From the NCBI RefSeq assembly GCF_002263495.1, contig NZ_CP022753.1, forward strand, positions 6,006,312 to 6,070,311: a stretch of 64,000 nt of DNA. Direction: 5' to 3'. Positions 32,591 through 41,215 of the stretch are shown here, piece after piece. The number at the start of each line of letters is the position of its first letter. Position 1 is the stretch's first letter. A model generated the notes under the pieces. It made no database searches and was not told the DNA's origin. It worked only from the letters and a program-made list of their open reading frames with translations. The translations under genes and the position numbers were made by a program. This DNA comes from Nocardiopsis gilva YIM 90087. Its GTDB lineage: Bacteria > Actinomycetota > Actinomycetes > Streptosporangiales > Streptosporangiaceae.

Positions 32591-35220
32591 AGCCACGTCC
32601 TCGGCCGCAGGCAGTTGGCCCGATCCACGAGGTGGTGGCGGTCGGCCCGCCCGGTGGAGAGCCGGGCCAGGCCGCGGTACATCCGCTCCAGGTTGCAGCG
32701 CAGCCCCTCTTCGTCCAGCGGCCCGTCGAGCAGCCAGGCGGGGCGGGCGGGCCTGCGGCCGGAGTCGATCCATGCGAGGGCCGCCTCCAGTACGCGCACC
32801 GCCAGCCGGTCCGTCGCCTCCCCGTAGAGGCCGTTCCAGCGCAGTCGGTTCAGCCGCGATCCGGCGTCCACGAGCACCTGCTCGTCGAGGTCGGCCACGT
32901 CGCGGTCGCTGACCAGCACCGTGACGGCGGCCATCTGGGCGCTGGGGAAGAAGGTGGACAGCTCCGGGACGGTGTCGAGGACGTCGACCGCGGCGGTCCG
33001 GTCGCCCTGGGCGAGCCGGATCCGGGCCAGTCCGAACGCGGCGCTGACGTAGGAGCGGTCGGTCCGCCACGCCGTCTCGAAGTGGCGGGCGGCGGCGTCG
33101 ACGGCTCCGCTCCCCTCACAGGCGAGCGCCAGCCCGAGCTTGGGGGCGGCTTCGCCGGGAAGGTGGTCGTAGAGCTCCTCGAAGCGCGCCCGCGCGTCCT
33201 CGTACCTGCCGAGGCTCAGGTCCATCACGGCCAGGTACCAGTAGGTCCGCCAGTCTCCGGGGGCGCGGGCGCCGAACGCCTCCAGCGGTTCCACGGCGTC
33301 CCCCTGGCGGCCGAGCGCGATGAGGGTGCGCGCCAGCATGAGCCGCGTCTCGGGGCTGGGAGCCTTGGCCGCCTCCAAGGTCGCGACGATCTCCTCGGGA
33401 CGCACGGCCGAGAGCCCGGCGAGGATGCCGGCGGCGGCATCGGCGGGATCCACCTGCGGGGTGGGGAGGGCGGCCGCGGCGTCGGCGGGGCGGGGGCGGG
33501 TGAGCAGCCGCTTGGGGCTGGTGCCTCCGGAGGCCGCGTCGACGAAGTGCTCGGGTTCGAACAGGGTGGAGGTGGCCGGGTGGGGGCGCCCCTGGATGTC
33601 GGACAGCACCTCGCGGAGCACGCCGGTGAGCTGCTCGGCCATTTCGGCGGCGTCGTGGAAGCGCAGGTCGGGCTGGATGTTGGTGGCGCGGCGCAGGAAG
33701 CGGTCGTAGGACTCGTAGCGGGCGAGGACGGGCACGGACTCGCGTGGCGGGAGGCTGTGCAGGTGCTCGCGCATGAAGCCGAACCGGAAGCTCAGGACGG
33801 CGAGGGTGCGGCCCACGGAGTAGAGGTCGGAACAGACCGAGGGGCCCGGGTTGCGCAGCTCGGACTCGGGGACGCGGTAACCGGGGGTGGTGTAGACGGG
33901 GTTGACCATGTCGTCGATCCGGCGGACGCCGCCCAGGTCGATGAGTTTGATCTGCTCTTCGCTCTGGATGATGTTGTCGGGCTTGAAGTCGCAGTAGAGC
34001 AGGCCCTTGCTGTGCAGGTAGCCGATGGCGCGCAGGGCCTCCAGCCCGTAGGCGATGACCTGGTCGACGGGCAGACCGGAGGTGTCGGCGCCGTGCGCGC
34101 GGCGTTCGACGATGAGGTCGCGCAGCGACTTGCCGCCGACGTACTCCATGACGATGTGCCCGGCCGGGACACCGGTCTTGGGGTCGGGGTGGTGGGCGAA
34201 GTTGTAGATCTTGACGATGTTGGGGTGCTCGACCTCGGCGAGGAAGTTGCGTTCGGCGGTGGCGGTCTTGTGGGCCTCGGCGTCGCCGCTGTTGAGTAGC
34301 CCTTTGAGCACCACCCACCGGTCGCTGACGTGGTGGTCGCGGGCGAGGTAGATCCAGCCGAGTCCGCCGTGGGCGAGGCAGCCGAGCACCTCGTACTGGT
34401 CTTCGACCCAGTCCCCTTTCTTGAGTTTGGGGGTGAAGGAGAACTCCGTCCCGCAGGCGGGGCAGAAGCCTTCGGTACGGCCGGGGCGGTTGTCGCGGCG
34501 GCGCCCTACGGCCTCGCCGCAGCTGCCGCAGAAGCGGTTCTTCTCGGCGACGACGGGGTTGGACATGATCGCCGTGGCCGGGTCGCGGTAGGGCACCGGC
34601 GGGACCTGCACGAGGCCGAGGCCGAGCATGCCGCGTGAGGAGGACGAGGTGCGGCGGCTGTTGCGGCCGGAGGGGGAGCTGGTCGGCCCGGACGTCGACG
34701 ATCCGGAGCCGCTGCCGTCGCGCGAGAAGGCGGAGAAGAAGGGGCGTCGGGGCGGATCCGAGCGGGGGGAGATGCGGGAGATGTCGGATGCGGAGGAGTC
34801 GGTGAACCGGACGTCGGAGTCCGCGGAAGAACGAGGTACAGAGGCGTCGCTGTCACCCGTGTCCTTCAGCCCACCTGGCGCACCTGTCTCATCGGACCCG
34901 TCGGTCCCATCGGGACCGGCGGGGCTGTCATCCCCCTCCACCACCCCAAGCGGCGGATCCGGTGCTCCGGCCAATGGGGCCGGAAGGGCGTCACTCGGTC
35001 CGGAGAACAGGGGGACCAGAGCGGGGTCGGCCAGCGAACCGGGGCTGGGGGGACGGGAAGGATGGTCGGGGCGTCCCGGGTCTTCGGGGAACGCATGACC
35101 CGAGGCCGACGCTCCGGGCGCCGGGGCGATCGGCTCCGAGCCGCGCGGTTCCAGGCCGCAGACATCGCAGAAGCCATCCCTGACCACACCTGTGCAGCCC
35201 TGCTCGGTGCAGTCGCTCAT
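32587..35220 (-). CDS. pknG: PknG-like serine/threonine protein kinase
   Basis: An 877-residue soluble kinase, longer than the roughly 750 residues of mycobacterial PknG. N-terminal Cys knuckles (CTEQGC, CDVCG) are followed by a long Ser/Pro/Asp-rich low-complexity stretch to about residue 190. A rubredoxin-like CGSCG...CPACG lies near 225-255. The kinase domain has the PknG-type glycine loop GCLAHGGLGWIYLA (about 278), the Lys in WVVLKGLL, the catalytic loop YCDFKPDN (about 409) and DLGG replacing DFG. TPR-like helices fill the C-terminus. DLG(G/A) in place of DFG and the rubredoxin motif are specific to the PknG class. First gene of the operon, with ATG start. Confidence 0.92.
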   Translation of the reverse strand: MSDCTEQGCTGVVRDGFCDVCGLEPRGSEPIAPAPGASASGHAFPEDPGRPDHPSRPPSPGSLADPALVPLFSGPSDALPAPLAGAPDPPLGVVEGDDSPAGPDGTDGSDETGAPGGLKDTGDSDASVPRSSADSDVRFTDSSASDISRISPRSDPPRRPFFSAFSRDGSGSGSSTSGPTSSPSGRNSRRTSSSSRGMLGLGLVQVPPVPYRDPATAIMSNPVVAEKNRFCGSCGEAVGRRRDNRPGRTEGFCPACGTEFSFTPKLKKGDWVEDQYEVLGCLAHGGLGWIYLARDHHVSDRWVVLKGLLNSGDAEAHKTATAERNFLAEVEHPNIVKIYNFAHHPDPKTGVPAGHIVMEYVGGKSLRDLIVERRAHGADTSGLPVDQVIAYGLEALRAIGYLHSKGLLYCDFKPDNIIQSEEQIKLIDLGGVRRIDDMVNPVYTTPGYRVPESELRNPGPSVCSDLYSVGRTLAVLSFRFGFMREHLHSLPPRESVPVLARYESYDRFLRRATNIQPDLRFHDAAEMAEQLTGVLREVLSDIQGRPHPATSTLFEPEHFVDAASGGTSPKRLLTRPRPADAAAALPTPQVDPADAAAGILAGLSAVRPEEIVATLEAAKAPSPETRLMLARTLIALGRQGDAVEPLEAFGARAPGDWRTYWYLAVMDLSLGRYEDARARFEELYDHLPGEAAPKLGLALACEGSGAVDAAARHFETAWRTDRSYVSAAFGLARIRLAQGDRTAAVDVLDTVPELSTFFPSAQMAAVTVLVSDRDVADLDEQVLVDAGSRLNRLRWNGLYGEATDRLAVRVLEAALAWIDSGRRPARPAWLLDGPLDEEGLRCNLERMYRGLARLSTGRADRHHLVDRANCLRPRTWL

Positions 35221-35819
35221 CGCCCCGCCCCGCTCTCACCGAGTCGGCTTGCAGGGGTCCACGCCCCCACCGAGTCATCCGGGCCACTCGGGTCCGGTGC
35301 GGTGCCGTTCCTCCCTTCACCCACGCCTGTGACAGCGTGATCGCCGACGTCCCGAGCCTCGCCTGCCCATTCGTCCCGGGAGCATTCACCACTGGCCGCA
35401 TCACTCCTCGATGTGCCGCCGCGTGACCGACGGCTCGGAAGGGGCCACTACGCCTGTGTAAGTCCTAAGAAAAGTGTTATTGGGTCAGGGGGAGCCCCAC
35501 AAGGGGTCAAGAGACCAACGGCCGTGTCCGGCCAGTAAGAGGATTGTTACCGCGTGCTGCACGAAATGCAGCTTTCGGCCCTCGGGTCCGGTTCTGTACC
35601 TTGGCCGATACCTCCGCCCACACCCTGATCCTCGACGCGACTCCCGGCACACCTTGACGGTTCAACAAACTCCCACCGACAAGACGAAATTCGCCGCCCT
35701 ATTACAGGCGCGAAGGTGGAACGGTGGGTTGTTCGCTCCGCGCCTGCATGGTTCGGCACTCGCGTCGGAATTCCAGAATTCCTCGCTCAGCGCGTACCAC
35801 CGGACCGACCGAGGGACCT
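35221..35819. other. 600-nt intergenic region upstream of the pknG operon
   Basis: Non-coding by inspection. It must hold the pknG promoter on the minus strand, and it is locally less GC-rich between 35455 and 35700. I could not identify a confident -35/-10 pair, terminator or RNA structure. No small ORF here has coding character. Confidence 0.5.
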
Positions 35820-36392
35820 TCACTTCCTCCTGTAGGCCGCGACCGCTGTTCCGTTGTCGAAGAGGCGGTGGTCGGTGAGCGTGAACTCCGCGGGGTTGAA
35901 CGTCGCGCCGACGAACATCGGGGTCCCCGAACCGGCGAGCACCGGGTAGCGCTTGACGACCAGTTCATCGATCTCGTCGATCAGCACGCCCGCGAGCTTC
36001 GCGCCACCGATGAGATAGATGCCCAGATCCCCGTCCTCCCTCTTCAGCTCGCGGACCGTCGCGACCGGGTCGGCGACGACCTCCACTGCGGGATCCGGGC
36101 TCTCGGACATGGTCGTGGAGGCTACGTACTGCCGCATGTGCGCGTAGGGGCTGGTGATGCCTTCTCGCAGCGCGATCTCGTAGCTCGTCCGGCCCTGGAT
36201 CACGGTGTCGAAGTGCTTGTTCGGCGCATCGATGCCGAACTGCTCACGCACGTGCGTCGGGATGCAGTCGGCGTACTCGGACGTCATGTACGCCACGAAA
36301 TCCTCGCCGAGGGGGTAGAAGTCGGTCTCGTGGTTCGGACCCTCGATGAAGCCGTCGATCGACACGGCGATGTAGTAGGTCAGCTTTCGCAT
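35820..36392 (-). CDS. Dihydrofolate reductase-like (RibD C-terminal) protein
   Basis: A 190-residue protein of the DHFR/RibD C-terminal superfamily (YyaP-like). It starts MRKLTYYIAVSIDGFIEGPN, and the NADPH-binding segments are VIQGRTSYEIAL and LGIYLIGGAKLAGVL. Such single-domain enzymes are often of unknown reductase specificity. The ATG is backed by AGGGGCG just upstream. The start codon lies at the edge of a 133-bp segment repeated upstream of the neighbouring RidA-like gene, so both are probably driven by copies of the same promoter. Confidence 0.83.
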   Translation of the reverse strand: MRKLTYYIAVSIDGFIEGPNHETDFYPLGEDFVAYMTSEYADCIPTHVREQFGIDAPNKHFDTVIQGRTSYEIALREGITSPYAHMRQYVASTTMSESPDPAVEVVADPVATVRELKREDGDLGIYLIGGAKLAGVLIDEIDELVVKRYPVLAGSGTPMFVGATFNPAEFTLTDHRLFDNGTAVAAYRRK

Positions 36393-36523
36393 GCGCGCCC
36401 CTGGCGATGGTCCGGTTCGGGAAGTCAAACACTCCAGTCCTAGAACTTCACCTGTAGTGGTTGCAAGCGAATTCCCTTCGGCCCCGCCGAGCACCGGCGG
36501 ACGATCGGCCCGGACACACGAAA
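36391..36523. repeat. 133-bp direct repeat, copy 1 (promoter of DHFR-like gene)
   Basis: Matches 37161-37293 without gaps at an offset of exactly 770 bp; the central 60 bases (36421-36480) are identical. On the minus strand it reads TTGCAA (36461-36466), an 18-nt spacer and TAGGAC (36437-36442), a promoter-like arrangement pointing at the DHFR-like gene. The long spacer containing CCACTACAGGTG resembles promoters controlled by MerR-type activators, though no MerR gene is nearby. Confidence 0.8.
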
Positions 36524-36601
36524 GCGCGGTCGGCGCCAAGCCACCGACCGCGCGAATGCCCTGCTCATCAGGGGCTTCATCAGAAGATCAGAGCAACGAC
36601 G

Positions 36602-37000
36602 TCACGCCCGTACCGCGATCGCGTCGACCTCGAAGAGCATGCCCGGCAAAGCGAGCGAGGCGACACCGAGGAGCGTCTGGGTGGGTGGCTGCTCACCCCA
36701 GATCCGCTGCACGTTCTCGACGAGGACCGCGAGCTTGTCCGCGTCGTGGTCGACGATGAATGTCCGGAGCTGGACCACGCTGCTGAAGTCCACGCCTGCG
36801 GCATCGAGCGCGGTCCGCATGTTCGCGAACGACCGATCGACCTGCGCCGCGAAGTCGGCCTCGGCGACCTGCCCGCTCGTGTCGGAGCCGTACTGCCCCG
36901 CGACGAACACCAGCCTTCCGGCGGGAGCACTGACGACGTGGCTGTAGCCGAACGGTGTCGGGTCGTGCAGGGCGGAGGGGTTGACGACGGTGTGGGCCAT
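36602..37000 (-). CDS. RidA-family (YjgF/enamine deaminase-like) protein
   Basis: A 132-residue protein of the RidA family, which hydrolyses reactive enamines or imines and forms trimers. Typical segments are GRLVFVAGQYGSDTSGQV, the QVDRSFANMRTALDAAG helix, and the Arg in VQLRTFIVD that binds the substrate carboxylate, which is present. It ends EVDAIAVRA. The start MAHTVVNPSALHDP is preceded by AGGAGA. It is the gene immediately downstream of repeat copy 2, so probably co-regulated with the DHFR-like gene rather than in an operon with it. Confidence 0.88.
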   Translation of the reverse strand: MAHTVVNPSALHDPTPFGYSHVVSAPAGRLVFVAGQYGSDTSGQVAEADFAAQVDRSFANMRTALDAAGVDFSSVVQLRTFIVDHDADKLAVLVENVQRIWGEQPPTQTLLGVASLALPGMLFEVDAIAVRA

Positions 37001-37160
37001 GGAAAGTCTCCTAGGTCATCAGTGGAAGTCGCGGTCGGTCAGCCCGCCGTCACCTGACGAGCGGGCGCACCCAACGCCTCCGCCAACCGTCACTCCCTGG
37101 GGCCCATTCCGGGCGCACACGCCCCAACCCACATCGGGAATAAAACCGGACCAACCCTCG

Positions 37161-37293
37161 ATGCGTGCCCCTGGGGATGGTCTGGCTCGTGAAGTCAAAC
37201 ACTCCAGTCCTAGAACTTCACCTGTAGTGGTTGCAAGCGAATTCCCTTCGGCCTGCGCCAAGCACCGGCGGACGATCGGCCGGGCGCACGAAA
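37161..37293. repeat. 133-bp direct repeat, copy 2 (upstream of RidA-like gene)
   Basis: Near-identical to 36391-36523. The promoter-like TTGCAA...TAGGAC pair is unchanged. The position equivalent to the DHFR-like start codon is altered (no ATG), so only the promoter part has been kept. Transcription from it would run through 160 nt of leader into the RidA-like gene starting at 37000. Confidence 0.8.
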
Positions 37294-37717
37294 ACGCGTT
37301 GACAAGCGGAACTCGGACGGCTGTAATGAGGCGCGTGTCGCGTGCCGCCGACTACAGATCCGTGGGTAGGAGAGACCAGTTGGCCGGTCGGCAGGTGGGC
37401 GGCACCTGACCGAGGGACGATGCCATGATGACTTCCTCCGCATAACTGCGTCTGACGTAACGACGTCCGCACGTCGTCCCTTGTCCTGCGCGGTGCCAGG
37501 CACCGCCAGGTGGCTTCCCTTCGCGCTTTTCCTGTCTCCCTGACGGCTGCCGTGTTCGCTGACGTCGGGTGCCGCGCGTTCTCGACCGATGTCCATCTCC
37601 AGGCAAGGGGCCACGTGCGTTCACCGCGCTGCGCGCCCTGCGCGCATCGCCACCCTTCACCAACACCGCGGTCGCGGTGGTTGCCGCGGCCCCACACGCA
37701 CTGGAGATTCGTTCCGC
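37294..37717. other. 424-nt intergenic region
   Basis: No coding sequence seen. It contains a perfect dyad, ACGACGT (37460-37466) facing ACGTCGT (37471-37477), 240 nt before the reductase-hemerythrin gene. The region is probably the promoter of that gene; no clear -35/-10 pair was identified. Confidence 0.4.
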
Positions 37718-38632
37718 ATGTCCACAGACGTCAACCAACCGGTCATCGAGGAGTTCCGAACCAACGGAGGAAAGGTCGGTGGCCCGTTCGAAGGCGGTGA
37801 CCTCCTCCTTCTCACCACCACCGGCGCGAAGTCGGGGAGCGAGCACACCGTTCCGCTCGGCTTCATCCGCGACGGCGACCAGCTGCTGGTCGTCGCCTCC
37901 GCGGCAGGCGCGCCACAGCATCCCGTCTGGTACCACAACCTCCTCGCCAACCCCCTCGTGCAGGTGGAGATCGGCACGGAGCAGTTCGAAGCCATCGCGG
38001 TCCCGGCCGAAGGCGAGCGACGCGACCGCCTGTTCGCGCACGTCGTGCGGGAACAGCCCGGCTATGGCGACTACCAGGCCCGAACCGACCGCATTCTGCC
38101 GGTCGTGGTGCTGGAGCGGGGCGACCCGCAGGACGGGGAAGCACCTGCCGAGGTCACCAACCTCGCCGACAAGATGCTGGAGGTGCACACCTGGCTGCGC
38201 TCTCAGCTGCGGCACGTACGCGCCGAAGTCGACGCCCACTTCGCGGCGCTAGCGGCTCACCAGGGACCGGGGCGACCCCCGGCGCCGGGACTCGGGCTGC
38301 AGATCCGGCAGCACTGCCTGGCGTTCTGCCAGTTCCTGGAGTTTCACCACAAGGGCGAGGACGAGCACCTGTTCCCCAACGTCCGCAACTACCACCCGCA
38401 CCTCGGCAGCACCTTGGACCGGCTCCACGAGGAACACCAGACGGTCGCTCGGCTCCAGGGCGAACTCGTCACCCTCCTGGCTGACATCAGCAGCGCCGAC
38501 CCTGAACGGCTCCGATTCGAACTGGACCGTCTGGCAGAGGAGCTGCGGGCCCACCTCGACTACGAGGAGGAATCCATTTTCCCGGTCCTGCGGGATGTCC
38601 CGTGGCCACCGCCCCAGGTGGCTGAGGCCTAG
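37718..38632 (+). CDS. Deazaflavin reductase-hemerythrin fusion protein
   Basis: A 304-residue two-domain protein. Residues 1-135 are a DDN/F420-type split barrel (LLLLTTTGAKSGSEHTVPLG, HPVWYHNLLANPLVQVEIG). Residues 150-300 are a hemerythrin-like four-helix bundle with candidate di-iron ligands at His157, His210/211 with Glu in HHKGEDEHLFP, His in LHEEH and HLDYEEESIFP near the end. The first domain would supply F420H2-derived electrons; the second could bind O2, NO or peroxide. Such a fusion suggests an O2/NO-responsive reductase, which is inference. The ATG at 37718 has GGAGA upstream and excludes the low-quality N-terminal extension to 37589. Confidence 0.85.
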   Translation: MSTDVNQPVIEEFRTNGGKVGGPFEGGDLLLLTTTGAKSGSEHTVPLGFIRDGDQLLVVASAAGAPQHPVWYHNLLANPLVQVEIGTEQFEAIAVPAEGERRDRLFAHVVREQPGYGDYQARTDRILPVVVLERGDPQDGEAPAEVTNLADKMLEVHTWLRSQLRHVRAEVDAHFAALAAHQGPGRPPAPGLGLQIRQHCLAFCQFLEFHHKGEDEHLFPNVRNYHPHLGSTLDRLHEEHQTVARLQGELVTLLADISSADPERLRFELDRLAEELRAHLDYEEESIFPVLRDVPWPPPQVAEA

Positions 38633-38707
38633 CTAGCCGTGGGGAGGTCGGTCACGGTCCCGAGACCAGACCCGCCACCGACCTCCCCACCCCTCGGCCA
38701 AGAACGG

Positions 38708-39529
38708 CTACCAGTGGGACGGTCGAGCCAGGTCCGGGGGCAACCGGGTAGCGGCGTCGCCCTTGGCCGCGTTGACCTGGGGCTGGGTCAGGTAGATGCT
38801 GCCGGTGAGGTCGGCCCCGCGCAGGTCGGCGTCACGAAAGTCCACGCCGATGAGGTCAGCGGACCGCAGATCGGCCGTGCGGAGGTCGGCCGCGATGAGA
38901 AGGGCTCCGCGCAGGTCCGCTCCCCGCAGGTTGGCGCCCTTGAGCTTGGCGCCCATGAGGTCGGCGCCCCGGTGGTTCTTCTTCTTGCCCGGGATCTCCG
39001 CCCTGACCAGCTCACTGGTGCGCAGCAGCAGCTCATTGACCTCCTGGCGGTGCCGCTCCACGTCCACCGCCAGGATCTCTTCGGCGCTGCCGTGGGTGAG
39101 GCGCTCGGTGTCGTCGAGTGCGCAGCGCAGGTCGTCGTGGATGGGACGGGCCTGCGGCAGTTCGAGCGCCGCGGTCAGGTACCACAGCAGCTCGTGCAGC
39201 AGCCGCATTGCCGGAAACACCTCGAACATCTGCCGAGCGGTCTCCGGCGCCTTCCGCCAGTCCTGCCCGCCATAGGTGACCTGCGAGACCTTCTGCCCAG
39301 CCCCGAAGCAGTCAAAGACCGTGCAGCCGGAGAAGCCCTTCTCCCGCAGGTTCGCGTGGATGCCGCATCGGAAATCCGTCTGCAGGTTCGAACACGGCTG
39401 TCCGGCGGCCTTGTCGACCGCGAAATCGGCCGAAGCGGTAAAGGGCAGTGCCACACAGCACAGCCCGAAGCAGTTCGCACAGTCAGCCCGCAGGCTGCGA
39501 CGGTCGGTACCTACGTGACTCTGAGACAA
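38708..39529 (-). CDS. Pentapeptide-repeat protein with Cys-rich N-terminus
   Basis: A 273-residue protein. The N-terminus is Cys-rich (DCANCFGLCCVALPF, then FRCGIHANLREKGFSGCTVF), a YkgJ-like metal-chelate pattern with at least seven Cys. A helical linker follows. Residues about 195-250 are pentapeptide repeats of the A(D/N)LRGADLRGA type (GADLMGAKLKGANLRGADLR), forming a right-handed quadrilateral helix that can mimic DNA or act as a scaffold. The start is probably the TTG at 39529. A zinc- or iron-binding domain fused to a pentapeptide helix is unusual among the better-known Qnr-type proteins. Function unknown. Confidence 0.78.
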   Translation of the reverse strand: MSQSHVGTDRRSLRADCANCFGLCCVALPFTASADFAVDKAAGQPCSNLQTDFRCGIHANLREKGFSGCTVFDCFGAGQKVSQVTYGGQDWRKAPETARQMFEVFPAMRLLHELLWYLTAALELPQARPIHDDLRCALDDTERLTHGSAEEILAVDVERHRQEVNELLLRTSELVRAEIPGKKKNHRGADLMGAKLKGANLRGADLRGALLIAADLRTADLRSADLIGVDFRDADLRGADLTGSIYLTQPQVNAAKGDAATRLPPDLARPSHW

Positions 39530-39760
39530 CGCGCGCGAACTCCCGCTAAAAAACGAGCGCCGCTCCCCCGCCGCGCTCTGGACACCACGTCATTGTCTCG
39601 CACCGATGGGAGTCCCGGCCAATGCATTAAAACCGGTGACCAGGGCGCGAAGAGAGAAGCCCGCGTACGGAAGGCGACGCGGTGTCGAGGATGCGTGCGC
39701 GGCGGGCGGTCAGGGGGCCAATGTCGGCGGTCGTGAGTGCGGATCCGAGGATCGGTGGGC

Positions 39761-41173
39761 TCACGAGGCGCAGCAGGACAGCTTGGCCACATCGCGGGTG
39801 AACGTCTGGGCGGCCAGCTTGAACCCCTCGGCCATGGTCAGGTACGGGCACCAGGTCCGGGCCACCTGGTCGACCGTCATCCCCTCCTGGACGGCGTAGA
39901 CCGCCGTGGCGATCACGTCCCCGGCGCCCTCGGCCACCACCGTGACCCCGAGGACACGGCCGCTGTCGCGCTCAGCGACGATCTTGATCAGGCCACGGGT
40001 GTCGCGGTTGACGATCGCCCGCGGAACGTTCTCCAAGCCGAGGACGCGGCATTCGCAGTCCACACCCTGTCGCCCGGCCTGGGCGTCGGTCAGTCCGACG
40101 GCGGCGATGGCAGGGCTGGTGAAGGTGACCCGCGGCAGGGGGGAGTAGTCCAGGGTGCGTTCCGCACCGTCCAGGGCGTTGTCGGCCACCATGGCCCCCT
40201 GGGCTCCGGCGACGTAGACGAACTGCGCCTGACCGGCCACGTCACCGGCGGCCCAGACGCGGGGGTTGGCGGTGCGCAGGTGTGCGTCGACCACGACCTC
40301 GCCGCGCTCGCCGGTCGCAACTCCGACGGCCTCCAGGTTCAGCCCGTCGGTGACCGGACGACGTCCGGTGGCCACCAGTACCTCGTCGAAGCGCAGCTCC
40401 TCGCCGTCGACGGTGGCCACGACGTGGCCGTCCGCACGCCGGATCTCGGTCACGGTGGCGGCGGTGCGCGCCTCGATCCCCTCGTCGGCGAAGACGTCGG
40501 CGATGGCCGCACCGGCCTCGGGCTCCTCATTGGGGGCCAGGTGGTCCATCATCTCCACCACAGTGACGCGCACGCCGAGGCGGGCGAAGAGCTGGGCCTG
40601 CTCCAAACCGATGTAGTTGCCGCCCACCACCAGCAGCGATCCCGGCAGTTCCGTCAGCTCCATGGCGGTGGTGGAGGTCAGGTATCCGGCGTCGGCGAGG
40701 CCGTCGATGGGTGGTGCCCACGGTGCCGAGCCAGTGGCGATGAGGTAGTGGGCGGCCTCGACGCGCCGCGCTCCGCCCTCGGTGAGCTCCACGTCCAGCA
40801 CAGGCCCGCCACCGACCTCGTCGGCGAAGCGCGCTTGGCCGGCCACGATGTCGAAGCCGTACTCCTTGGCCAGGTCGACGTACTTGCCGGAGCGCATGTC
40901 GTCCACCAGGGCGTTCTTGCCCCCGATCAGCTCGGCGAAGTCCACGTCCTCGGCGTCGGCCCGGATGCCGGGGAACCGGCCCGCCTCCATGGCGACATGT
41001 CGGGCCTCGGCAGCGGCCAGCAGCGCCTTGGACGGCACGCATCCGGTGTTCACGCACGTGCCGCCGACCGTGGAGCGCTCCACCATCACCACCGACCGGT
41101 CCTTTCGCCGCGCGGCGATCGCGGCGGCGAACGCCGCTCCGCCCGAACCGATGACCGCGAGATCGAACATCAT
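39761..41173 (-). CDS. merA: Mercuric reductase MerA
   Basis: A 470-residue FAD/NAD(P)H pyridine-nucleotide disulfide oxidoreductase that reduces Hg(II) to volatile Hg(0). The FAD motif is VIGSGGAAFAAA. The active-site pair is GGTCVNTGCVPSK (Cys40 and Cys45). The C-terminal Hg-binding vicinal pair is KLSCCAS, which distinguishes MerA from lipoamide dehydrogenase. There is no N-terminal MerP-like heavy-metal domain, as in other actinobacterial MerA. It is divergently transcribed from the merR-merF operon and shares its ArsR-type operator region. Minus-strand -10 candidate TAATAC at 41216-41221. Confidence 0.95.
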   Translation of the reverse strand: MMFDLAVIGSGGAAFAAAIAARRKDRSVVMVERSTVGGTCVNTGCVPSKALLAAAEARHVAMEAGRFPGIRADAEDVDFAELIGGKNALVDDMRSGKYVDLAKEYGFDIVAGQARFADEVGGGPVLDVELTEGGARRVEAAHYLIATGSAPWAPPIDGLADAGYLTSTTAMELTELPGSLLVVGGNYIGLEQAQLFARLGVRVTVVEMMDHLAPNEEPEAGAAIADVFADEGIEARTAATVTEIRRADGHVVATVDGEELRFDEVLVATGRRPVTDGLNLEAVGVATGERGEVVVDAHLRTANPRVWAAGDVAGQAQFVYVAGAQGAMVADNALDGAERTLDYSPLPRVTFTSPAIAAVGLTDAQAGRQGVDCECRVLGLENVPRAIVNRDTRGLIKIVAERDSGRVLGVTVVAEGAGDVIATAVYAVQEGMTVDQVARTWCPYLTMAEGFKLAAQTFTRDVAKLSCCAS

Positions 41174-41215
41174 GGCCCTGCCCTCTTCCTGCGCGTCGGC
41201 ATCCTCGCCAACCTC

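Noticed and set aside
36391-37293. 133-bp pair as attachment sites of a mobile element
   Set aside because: The 0.6-kb interval holds only a RidA-like gene and no recombinase; promoter duplication explains it better.
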